Source: CAWAPS01 sp963783945 (GTDB lineage Bacteria > Actinomycetota > Acidimicrobiia > Acidimicrobiales > Palsa-688). Taken from it: DNA of 10,232 nucleotides. The position numbers and the translations under genes are program-made. Positions 1 to 5,824 of this stretch are shown piece by piece; the first letter of the stretch is position 1; each line of letters starts with the position of its first letter. The notes under the pieces are model-generated. The model was not told the origin of the DNA, made no database searches, and saw nothing but the letters and a program-made list of their open reading frames with translations. The stretch lies in contig CAWAPS010000020.1 in the NCBI GenBank assembly GCA_963783945.1, positions 1 to 10,232 of the forward strand. Reading direction: 5' to 3'.

Positions 1-783
1 AAGCGAAATGGGCGGGCCGAGTTGAACGTCGAGTTCTGCGCTGCCATCCCGGTGCTCACAATCACCGGAAGTTTCGGAGTGCCCGTCGAGCAGGCTCTGG
101 ACATCCGGGAGTCGGTCAGTGCCGATCCCGGGCGTCTGATCGAGATAATCAATCCGATAGTGGCTGCCCGCCGGGAGAAGCCCGAGGACGATCTGATCAG
201 CGTCTTGGTCCAGTCGGAGATCACCGACGACGACGGGACGACGCATCGCCTGACCGATGCCGAGATCTACTCGTTCTCCCTGCTTCTACTGGCCGCCGGC
301 TCGGGCACGACGTGGAAGCAGATGGGAATCACCCTGGCGGCCATCCTCCGCCGCCCAGAGGTTCTCAAGGCGATTACCGACGACCGGGAGCTCCTGCGGT
401 CCGCTATCGAGGAATCTCTGCGGTGGATGCCGACCGATCCGATGTTCTCCCGCTGGCTGACCACGGACACCGATTACTTCGGAGTCCGTATGCCCAAGGG
501 TTCGGTGATCCACCTCTGCATCGGGGCGGCCAATCGCGACCCGGAGCGCTGGGAGCGTCCCGACGATTACGACATTTACCGATCTCTCAAGCCGACGCTC
601 GCGTTCGCCAGCGGCCCCCATGTCTGTCTCGGACAGCACGTGGCGCGAGCGGAAATGACCGTGGCCATCGGCGCCCTTCTCGACCGTCTCCCCAAGCTGC
701 GACTCGATCCAGATGCGGAGCCGCCGGAGTTCAGGGGAGTATATGAACGGGGGGCTACTGCTATCCCCGTCGCGTTCGGTTGA
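1..783 (+). CDS. Cytochrome P450, C-terminal part (5' end outside window)
   Basis: Haem-thiolate monooxygenase, presumably soluble and fed electrons by a ferredoxin, acting on an unknown hydrophobic substrate. The frame is open from base 1, so the gene enters from the left; about 260 residues are present of a usual 400 or so. Visible in order are the I-helix segment LLLLAAGSGTTWKQMG (bases about 280-327), the K-helix ExxR as ESLR (412-423), and the haem loop FASGPHVCLG (604-633), in which the Cys codon at 625-627 is the iron ligand. The acidic residue usually seen before the I-helix Thr (AGxDTT) is Gly here (codon 304-306), which is odd. A TTG at 22 is an internal Leu codon, not a convincing start. 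The downstream F420-type gene begins 19 bases after the stop, so the two are probably co-transcribed. Family assignment is secure; subfamily and substrate are not. Confidence 0.95.
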   Translation, partial: KRNGRAELNVEFCAAIPVLTITGSFGVPVEQALDIRESVSADPGRLIEIINPIVAARREKPEDDLISVLVQSEITDDDGTTHRLTDAEIYSFSLLLLAAGSGTTWKQMGITLAAILRRPEVLKAITDDRELLRSAIEESLRWMPTDPMFSRWLTTDTDYFGVRMPKGSVIHLCIGAANRDPERWERPDDYDIYRSLKPTLAFASGPHVCLGQHVARAEMTVAIGALLDRLPKLRLDPDAEPPEFRGVYERGATAIPVAFG

Positions 784-802
784 AAGGACCCCATCCAAGG
801 AC

Positions 803-1240
803 ATGAGTGAACCTCAGTACAAGGCGCCCGACATCGACCTCGTCGGGGCCGAGCACGTCAAGAAGTACCAAGAGACCAACGGGGAGGTCGGCTACATCTG
901 GAACGGAGTCCCCATCCTGCTCCTGACCACAACCGGGCGGCGCAGCGGCCGACTGCGAACCTCCGCCCTGATCCACGGCCGGGATGGAGACGACTTCCTG
1001 ATCATCGCCTCCCAGGGTGGGGCTCCCACCCACCCCAACTGGTACCTGAATCTCCAGGACAATCCCGATGCCGACGCGCAGGTGAAAGCCGACCACATCC
1101 CGGTCACCGGCCGCACCGCGGCCGCTGAGGAGAAGCCCCGCCTCTGGAAGATCATGACGGACGCCTGGCCGAACTACGACGTCTACCAGACCCGGACCGA
1201 CCGGGAGATCCCGCTCGTGGTCCTCACTCCCAAGGCTTAG
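803..1240 (+). CDS. F420-dependent nitroreductase-family (Ddn-like) oxidoreductase
   Basis: A 145-residue protein of the deazaflavin-dependent nitroreductase (Ddn/Rv3547) family, small split-barrel proteins that bind F420 and catalyse hydride transfer or act as F420 reductases. Family signatures are the strand-loop LLLTTTGRRSGRLRTSAL (residues about 39-56), the HPNWYLNLQDNP segment (77-88) and the C-terminal YQTRTDREIPLVVL (128-141). Length is normal for the family. The frame is open further upstream, inside the P450 gene, but the ATG at 803 gives the normal N-terminus (MSEPQYKAPD). An AAGGA lies almost against this ATG and a GAAAGGA lies 14 bases upstream, so the ribosome site is not ideal and coupling to the P450 is likely. 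The CoA-transferase starts 7 bases after its stop. The substrate is unknown; reduction of an enone or quinone-like intermediate is an inference. Confidence 0.9.
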   Translation: MSEPQYKAPDIDLVGAEHVKKYQETNGEVGYIWNGVPILLLTTTGRRSGRLRTSALIHGRDGDDFLIIASQGGAPTHPNWYLNLQDNPDADAQVKADHIPVTGRTAAAEEKPRLWKIMTDAWPNYDVYQTRTDREIPLVVLTPKA

Positions 1241-1247
1241 GCGGAAA

Positions 1248-2471
1248 ATGACCGATATCACCGAGGAGTCCCCCTTCGCCGGGGTCCGGGTCGTCGAGCT
1301 GGCCCAGTGGGTCTTCGTCCCCGTGGCCGGTGCCCTGCTGGCGGACTGGGGGGCCGATGTCATCCACATCGAGAAGACCGAGGGCGATCCCTATCGGGGT
1401 CTGGCCAGCCAGGGAATCGGGACCGATCGGGGCGGGGTGAACCTTTCGCTCGCGCTGGCCAACCGGGGAAAGCGGTCGATCGTCCTCGACGTCCAGAAGC
1501 CCGACGGCATGGCGGTGATGCTCAAGCTGCTGGAGTCCGCTGATGTCTTCCTGACCAACATGCGCCCCGGGGCCCTGCAGCGGCTCGGACTCGACGCCGA
1601 GACCCTCGTCGCCAAGTTCCCGCGACTGATCTATGCCCGAGGCACTGGCTACGGGGTCAAAGGGCCCGACGCCGGCCAGGCCGGCTACGACGGTTCCGCT
1701 TTCTGGTCGCGAGGAGGTCTGGCCAATGTGCTGACCCCACCTGATCGGGACTACCCGATCGGCCAGCGCGGGGCCATGGGTGACCGCAACGGGGCCATGG
1801 CGCTGGCGTTCGGGATATCCGCCGCACTGCTGAAGCGGTTGCGGTCCGACAAGGGGTCCGTCGTGGACGTGTCGCTGCTTGCCACCGCCATGTGGACACT
1901 CTCGTCCGATGTCCTCGCCGCGCTCGGCGGAGACGAGCCCAAGGCGGCCAGCGGGCGCGGACCTCTGGTCAACCCGGTAGTTGGAACGTACCGGACCGAG
2001 GACGGCCGGCATATCACGCTCATGTTCCTGGAGGCGGACCGGTACTGGCCCGATTTCTGCAGGCTCATTCACCGAGATGAACTGATCGATGATCCCCGGT
2101 TTGCCACCCTGGAGGCCCGCCGGGAGAACGGCGCCGAGTGCGTCGCCCTCCTCGACGAGGAGTTCGCCAAGCGGACCTTCGCCGAATGGAAGGAGCTCCT
2201 ATCCAATCTCGATGCGCCGTGGGCCCCCGTCCAGTCGGTCGCGGAACTGGTGGACGATCCCCAGGTGCTGGCCAATGGCTACATCGGCGACGTCGTTATT
2301 GACGGGAAGACCGCCTACCGCCTCCCGACCGTTCCCGTCCAGTTCGACGGCCAACCCCCGGCGCTCAGGCGGGCTCCCGAGCACGGCGAGGACACCGAGG
2401 CGATCCTCAGCGAGCTGGGATACGACTGGGACCAGATCATCGGGTTCAAGGAGGCGGGGGTCATCCTTTGA
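1248..2471 (+). CDS. CaiB/BaiF-family CoA-transferase (class III)
   Basis: A 407-residue class III CoA-transferase, a family that moves CoA between carboxylic acids through an aspartyl-CoA thioester intermediate. The N-terminal Rossmann-like segment has the signature LLADWGADVIHIEKTEGDPY (residues about 30-49). It is followed by DVFLTNMRPGALQRLGLD (99-116), GYDGSAFWSRGGL (146-158) and GDRNGAMALAFGI (178-190), where Asp179 matches the catalytic aspartate of formyl-CoA transferase. The C-terminal part (KRTFAEWKELLSNLDAPWAP) is also typical, and the length is full. The ATG follows the upstream stop by 7 bases, so it is part of the P450 operon. It probably activates an acid made by the oxidoreductases, taking CoA from a donor thioester such as succinyl-CoA; the acceptor cannot be read from sequence. 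Confidence 0.95.
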   Translation: MTDITEESPFAGVRVVELAQWVFVPVAGALLADWGADVIHIEKTEGDPYRGLASQGIGTDRGGVNLSLALANRGKRSIVLDVQKPDGMAVMLKLLESADVFLTNMRPGALQRLGLDAETLVAKFPRLIYARGTGYGVKGPDAGQAGYDGSAFWSRGGLANVLTPPDRDYPIGQRGAMGDRNGAMALAFGISAALLKRLRSDKGSVVDVSLLATAMWTLSSDVLAALGGDEPKAASGRGPLVNPVVGTYRTEDGRHITLMFLEADRYWPDFCRLIHRDELIDDPRFATLEARRENGAECVALLDEEFAKRTFAEWKELLSNLDAPWAPVQSVAELVDDPQVLANGYIGDVVIDGKTAYRLPTVPVQFDGQPPALRRAPEHGEDTEAILSELGYDWDQIIGFKEAGVIL

Positions 2472-2478
2472 CCACCTC

Positions 2479-2554
2479 CGAGAGGCCGGTATACGTAGCG
2501 GAATGGGTACGGGAGGCCCGGTGACCCATCGCCTCTCCGTGCATCGGCCTCTCG
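2479..2554. repeat. Nested inverted repeat after the CoA-transferase gene, possible terminator or RNA structure
   Basis: Eight bases after the CoA-transferase stop lies a set of nested inverted repeats. The outer arms CGAGAGGCCG (2479-2488) and CGGCCTCTCG (2545-2554) are perfect over 10 bp. Inside are CGGA/TCCG (2499-2502, 2536-2539), ATGGGT/ACCCAT (2503-2508, 2524-2529) and CGGG-AGG-CCCG (2510-2520). All nest in the right order, so one long imperfect hairpin can form. There is no U-run, so it is not a classical intrinsic terminator, but GC-rich hairpins without U-runs are common at gene ends in actinobacteria. It could also be an RNA leader structure for the tetR gene 175 bases downstream. 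Confidence 0.5.
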
Positions 2555-2578
2555 ACGACATCATAGGTGTGAGATTCG

Positions 2579-2594
2579 AGACGGCCCGCCGTCT
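2579..2594. promoter_or_regulatory. Candidate TetR operator, 16-bp palindrome
   Basis: AGACGGC-CC-GCCGTCT is a perfect inverted repeat with 7-bp arms and a 2-bp centre, 135 bases upstream of the favoured start of the following tetR-family gene. Size and symmetry fit a TetR-type operator, and autoregulation is common in the family. No second copy was noticed elsewhere in the window. Assignment is by position and symmetry only. The 2472-2729 gap holds no convincing gene, only this site and the nested repeat upstream. Confidence 0.4.
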
Positions 2595-2719
2595 ATGGGA
2601 ATCTGCGGGGGCGGGTCCCCGAACGGGTCCAAATGCCCCAGCTCTACAGCGGGTTATCGCCCTTCATCTACCACCGGGTGGACTGCCTCGCCGTGGCATG
2701 GCATTCCTGTCCGCATTTC

Positions 2720-2724
2720 GGAGG
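2720..2724 (+). promoter_or_regulatory. Ribosome binding site supporting a TTG start
   Basis: GGAGG is followed by a 5-base spacer and then TTG at 2730, in frame with the tetR gene. The next in-frame candidate, ATG at 2781, has no comparable purine run upstream. This is why 2730 is taken as the start. Confidence 0.5.
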
Positions 2725-2729
2725 CGCGG

Positions 2730-3428
2730 TTGTCTATAGCACCGAGCCATTCAGAGCAGCTGTCGGACACCGAAGCGACGATGACCTGGGCGGAGCGCGC
2801 CGCCGAGCGCTCTCCCAAGGTCCGCCGATCCCGGGCCCGTGGAGTCGAGCAGGCCAGGTCGATCGTGGAGGCCGCGCAGCGGCTTATCGCCGTCAAAGGA
2901 AGTGCATTCACCACGCAGGACCTAGTCCGGGAGGCGGGCATCGCGCTTAAGACGTTCTACCGGTACTTCGCTGGGAAGGACCAGCTCATCCTGGCCGTCA
3001 TCGAGAACATGGTGGACGAGTCGAGCGAGCGATTCAGGGAAGCGGCTGAGCGGATGGAAGACCCGGTGGAGCGCATCCAGTTCTACATTTCGTCCGTGAT
3101 CGGCCAGTTGGCCGGTCAAGAGATACCCTCCGAGGGCGCCCGCTTCCTGGCCGCCGAGCATTGGCGCCTCCTATCGGTCTATCCGGTGGAGATCGCCCAG
3201 GCGTCGCACTCCTATACCGAGCTCCTCCAGGAGGAGATCGAAGCGGCGACCGCGGCGGGCCTGCTCCACCCGGCCGACCCGGCCTACGCCTCATGGCTGC
3301 TGACCCAGCTCGTCAGGGCGGTGTTCCACTCCTACTCGTTCGTACCGCCGGAGGAATCACCGGAAGAGATAGCCCAGAAGCTCTGGGCCTTCTGCGCTAC
3401 CGGATTGGGTGGCGCGCCCGAGAGCTGA
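2730..3428 (+). CDS. TetR/AcrR-family transcriptional regulator
   Basis: A DNA-binding regulator of 232 residues if started at TTG 2730, or 215 from ATG 2781. The choice rests on the GGAGG 5 bases before the TTG. An Arg-rich stretch (KVRRSRARG) precedes the helix-turn-helix, which reads FTTQDLVREAGIALKTFYRY (residues about 60-79), followed by FAGKDQLILAVI, all typical of TetR N-termini. The C-terminal ligand-binding part (90-232) is helical and variable, so the effector cannot be named. It follows the P450/CoA-transferase operon on the same strand across a 258-base gap that holds a palindrome and a nested inverted repeat. It probably regulates itself and one of the neighbouring catabolic blocks. 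Its 3' end faces the minus-strand operon. Confidence 0.9.
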   Translation: MSIAPSHSEQLSDTEATMTWAERAAERSPKVRRSRARGVEQARSIVEAAQRLIAVKGSAFTTQDLVREAGIALKTFYRYFAGKDQLILAVIENMVDESSERFREAAERMEDPVERIQFYISSVIGQLAGQEIPSEGARFLAAEHWRLLSVYPVEIAQASHSYTELLQEEIEAATAAGLLHPADPAYASWLLTQLVRAVFHSYSFVPPEESPEEIAQKLWAFCATGLGGAPES

Positions 3429-3520
3429 CCGCCGGGGGCCGCTACAGCAACTCGAGCGAGCTTAGATCGCGGATGGCAGGGCGCACGCCGCGGACGATGG
3501 CAAGGAACATGGCGTAGGAG

Positions 3521-3655
3521 CTACAGCTGCGTAGCGCTGACGATGTGGATGGAGGAGAAGTCCTCTGCTGATCCTTTCTGGGGGGCGTTGGCATCGAACC
3601 AGCTCCGGACGTCCGAGCGGAACTGGTCGGGTAGGGATGGGGTTTTTGCTGTCAT
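3521..3655 (-). pseudogene. Acyl-CoA dehydrogenase remnant, N-terminal 44 codons
   Basis: Reading the minus strand from ATG 3655-3653 gives 44 residues beginning MTAKTPSLPDQ, then FRSDVRSWFDANAPQKG and SAEDFSSIHIVS, and then TAG at 3521-3523. This matches the start of large actinobacterial acyl-CoA dehydrogenases, which open with a helix like LRxxVRxWLxANxPxKG. The full enzyme is near 400 residues, so almost all of it, including the FAD- and substrate-binding parts, is missing. The ATG overlaps the stop of the SMP-30 gene (TGATG), so it was the next gene of that operon. Downstream (3510-3442, minus) a 22-codon stretch beginning MFLAIVRGVRPAIRDL ends in TAG and could be the tail of another lost gene. 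That suggests a deletion near 3520. I recognise the family by eye, without an alignment. Confidence 0.6.
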
Positions 3656-4602
3656 CAGTGGGCGAGGCGAAGGCCGGGCCGGGGCCAACGGCAGCGGACG
3701 AGCCGGCCTGATCGTGAGAGGGTGATGATCGCTGCGGTCATGTCGGCTTCGCCGAACGCGATGTTGGTCGTCACGTCACCTGGTATGGGATGCACCTCCA
3801 CTTCCTGTCCGTCGGGCGTGACTGAGACGATGCCGTCGCCGATGGCACCGATGGCGACCCGGCCGTCGGCTTCCACGGCCAGGGAGTCAAACGAGTACGG
3901 GGTGGCGGCAACGCAGCGGCCTCCGTGGCGCACGGCCAGCGAGCCGGCGGCTGGTGTGACCGCGCCGGGTTCGGTCAGGTCCCACGCCCACAGGCGACCG
4001 GTGTGGGTCTCGGCCACGTACACGGTGCGTCCGTCCGGTGAGAGCCCGACACCGTTGGGGCCGAGGAGGGGGAACGCCACCCGCTTGAGCGGTCCGTGAT
4101 CCGGGGCGGCGTAGAACAGCGCGCCCCGGTCGACGCTTGCGAGCCGGCCCTTGCCGTGATCGGTGAACCAGATCCCCCCGACCTCGTCGACCACCAGGTC
4201 GTTGGGGCCCCGCAGTGGCCGACCTTCGAACTCGTGGTAGAGCCGGCTGGTCGCACCGGTGACCAGATCGAGTTCCTCGATCCAGCCGCCGCTGAACCCC
4301 GGGGGCTCGTTGGTGTGGGTGGCGTGATCGATCGGAACGCTGTGCCCGTTGACCGTGGTCCACAGAAACCCGCCGTTGTTTGCGATGGCGGCGGTGTCGG
4401 GACCGGTGAGGGCCAACCCGTTGGGACCGCCGCCGGGCGTCGCCACGATCGACACCGCGCCGTTGGCCACCCGGGGGATCGTCCCTCGCTCCATGTCGAC
4501 TATCAGGATCGATCCGTCGGGCAGGAAGACCGGGCCCTCGGGGAAGCCGAGGTCGCCGGCGAGCACCTCGAACTCGAGGGGTGAGCGGACGATTGTCTTC
4601 AT
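3655..4602 (-). CDS. SMP-30/gluconolactonase/LRE-family protein
   Basis: A 315-residue six-bladed beta-propeller protein of the SMP-30 (SGL) family, whose members are metal-dependent lactonases or related hydrolases. Visible family residues are Glu22 in FPEGPV, Asn134 in LRGPNDLVVD, Asn183 in GPNGVGLSPDGRTVYVAET and Asp239 in YSFDSLAVEADG. They correspond to the metal ligands Glu/Asn/Asp and the substrate-contact Asn of human SMP-30. There is no signal peptide, so it is probably cytoplasmic. The start is ATG at 4602-4600, preceded by GGAAGGG with a 5-base spacer. This ATG overlaps the stop of the amidohydrolase reading frame (ATGA). It could open a lactone formed during ring oxidation, which is an inference from context. 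The C-terminus (LSRSGRLVRCRWPRPG) looks normal. Confidence 0.9.
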   Translation of the reverse strand: MKTIVRSPLEFEVLAGDLGFPEGPVFLPDGSILIVDMERGTIPRVANGAVSIVATPGGGPNGLALTGPDTAAIANNGGFLWTTVNGHSVPIDHATHTNEPPGFSGGWIEELDLVTGATSRLYHEFEGRPLRGPNDLVVDEVGGIWFTDHGKGRLASVDRGALFYAAPDHGPLKRVAFPLLGPNGVGLSPDGRTVYVAETHTGRLWAWDLTEPGAVTPAAGSLAVRHGGRCVAATPYSFDSLAVEADGRVAIGAIGDGIVSVTPDGQEVEVHPIPGDVTTNIAFGEADMTAAIITLSRSGRLVRCRWPRPGLRLAH

Positions 4603-5579
4603 GACGACCCTTCCAGTATCGCTGTCGGGCCGACCTCGACCCGTCGGGCCGTGCCGCTCTTCATCGGGAGTCTTCGATTTTCAGCACGGTCAAGGCGTTC
4701 TCCCGCAGAAACTTGGGCCACACCTCCGCCTTGAAGGGCACCTCGCGGCATTTCCGAGAAGATCCGCTCGAGCGACAGACCCATGGGGAAGTAGCCGGCG
4801 TAGATGATCTTGTGGGCCCCCCGGGTGTTGGCGTAGTCGACGATCGCCTGGGGGTAGTAGCGAGGGGCGAAGGCGCTGGTGGAATAGTAGAGGTTCGGCC
4901 ATTTGAGCATCAGCTTGACCGCCAGATCTGTCCACGGCTCGGCGCCGTGACGCATCACCACAACCAGGTCGGGGAAGTCGTACATGACCTGGTCCAACCG
5001 CTCGACGTGCTGCACCATCGACGGCACCCTCGGGCCGGCGATGCCGACCGTCACGAACACGGGCAGGCCGAGCTCGGCGCACTTGGCGTAGTAGACATAG
5101 GCGAGGGGGGCGTCGACGGCGACCAGCGGCATGTTCCCGTGCGGGTAGAACGACGCCGCCTTCACGCCCCACCGCTGGTACGCCTCGACCAGATCCCGGA
5201 CCCCGGCCATACCCTGGTTGGGATCAAACGTCCAGCTGGCCACGAACCGGTCGGGGTGGCGCACGAGGGCCGCCTCCACCACGTCGCGATTGCTAGACAC
5301 GCTGACCAGTCCCGTCGCCACACCGAAGCGATCCATTTCGGCCAGCGTTGCCGCTATGGCGGTGTCGACGCCCCCACCCTCAGCGACCGGCACGTCGTGG
5401 AACATGTACCCGGCCGGCATCTCGAAGGTCTCCAGAGACTCCTTGTCGCGCAGCGAACGCCGGATACCGGCATAGACCTCGGTGGGGTCGGCAGCGAAAC
5501 CGATCAAAGTGTCGATGATCCCCCGATTCCCCCACCAGGTAGAAACTGGGGGGCTGCCCCGGTCTGAAACGTCCGACAT
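4599..5579 (-). CDS. Amidohydrolase-2-like TIM-barrel protein, 3' frameshifted
   Basis: A 326-residue reading frame resembling the amidohydrolase_2 (ACMSD-like) superfamily of decarboxylases and hydrolases. Recognisable parts are GIIDTLIGF (residues 20-28), the central barrel with SFYPHGNMPL (143-152), VVVMRHGAEPWTDLAVKLML (206-225), NLYYSTSAF (229-237) and IIYAGYFPMGLSLERIFSEM (258-277). After residue 279 the frame turns into low-complexity sequence. The next frame, entered by skipping one base near 4741-4745, reads VPFKAEVWPKFLRENALTVLKIEDSR and stops at 4661, a normal C-terminus giving about 305 residues. The N-terminal HxH metal motif and the C-terminal metal Asp are absent (DTLIG and AGYFP instead), so activity is uncertain even when repaired. 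Start ATG is preceded by GAGGG. It leads the minus-strand operon. Confidence 0.8.
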   Translation of the reverse strand: MSDVSDRGSPPVSTWWGNRGIIDTLIGFAADPTEVYAGIRRSLRDKESLETFEMPAGYMFHDVPVAEGGGVDTAIAATLAEMDRFGVATGLVSVSSNRDVVEAALVRHPDRFVASWTFDPNQGMAGVRDLVEAYQRWGVKAASFYPHGNMPLVAVDAPLAYVYYAKCAELGLPVFVTVGIAGPRVPSMVQHVERLDQVMYDFPDLVVVMRHGAEPWTDLAVKLMLKWPNLYYSTSAFAPRYYPQAIVDYANTRGAHKIIYAGYFPMGLSLERIFSEMPRGALQGGGVAQVSAGERLDRAENRRLPMKSGTARRVEVGPTAILEGSS

Positions 5580-5590
5580 TCCCTCACCCT

Positions 5591-5608
5591 CGAATCGATA
5601 TCGGTATC
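5591..5608. promoter_or_regulatory. Candidate TetR operator, proximal to amidohydrolase start
   Basis: The centre CGATATCG (5596-5603) is a perfect 8-bp palindrome. The following bases CGATATCGGTATC match 10 of 13 positions of CGACATCGGAGTC in the site at 5704-5721 when both are aligned on their dyad centres. It sits 11 bases upstream of the amidohydrolase start codon, within its leader. A shared motif on both sides of a divergent region fits binding by the regulator encoded at 5825. Confidence 0.35.
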
Positions 5609-5614
5609 AAGTCA

Positions 5615-5620
5615 ATCATA
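5615..5620 (-). promoter_or_regulatory. Possible -10 element for the minus-strand operon
   Basis: The minus strand reads TATGAT, close to the TATAAT consensus, about 35 bases upstream of the amidohydrolase ATG. It is in one of the few AT-rich patches of the window. The hexamer 17 bases further upstream does not resemble TTGACA, so this rests on the -10 alone. Confidence 0.3.
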
Positions 5621-5703
5621 GGCCCCATCGTTTCTCCCCTATAGGCCCACCCACCCTCGGCTCGCCGCCCGGAATCCGCAGGGGCCAAACTGGCGGTCTC
5701 GGG

Positions 5704-5721
5704 GATTCCGACATCGGAGTC
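5704..5721. promoter_or_regulatory. Candidate TetR operator, 18-bp dyad in divergent region
   Basis: GATTCCGA-CA-TCGGAGTC has 7 of 8 symmetric base pairs around a 2-bp centre. It lies in the 245-base gap between divergently transcribed genes, 103 bases upstream of the TetR-family start at 5825. Location and symmetry suit autoregulation plus control of the minus-strand operon. A further half-like copy ACATCGG occurs at 5742-5748. The rest of the gap shows no gene. Confidence 0.45.
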
Positions 5722-5824
5722 AAGTCCCGGACATGCTGATAACATCGGGGGGCCCGAAGAGCCTGGGGGACGGAGGCGACTGGAGGCGCCGCCCGAGCAG
5801 GCCACACACAAGGACCGACACCCC

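Noticed and set aside
713..802. Upstream extension of the F420-type gene into the P450 3' end
   Set aside because: The added residues lack family similarity, and ATG 803 gives a normal-length protein with a typical N-terminus.
1224..2072. Minus-strand open frame of 282 codons opposite the CoA-transferase gene
   Set aside because: The opposite strand encodes a full CaiB-type protein with its catalytic Asp; the antisense translation shows no domain or motif.
3543..3725. Plus-strand 60-codon ORF in the gap after the first tetR
   Set aside because: It is antisense to the acyl-CoA dehydrogenase remnant and the SMP-30 C-terminus, which explain the sequence better.
5638..5645. CCTATAGG palindrome and repeated ATAGGCCC in the divergent region
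   Set aside because: An 8-bp palindrome and an 8-bp direct repeat 23 bases apart are short, do not match the better dyads, and are within chance for this length.
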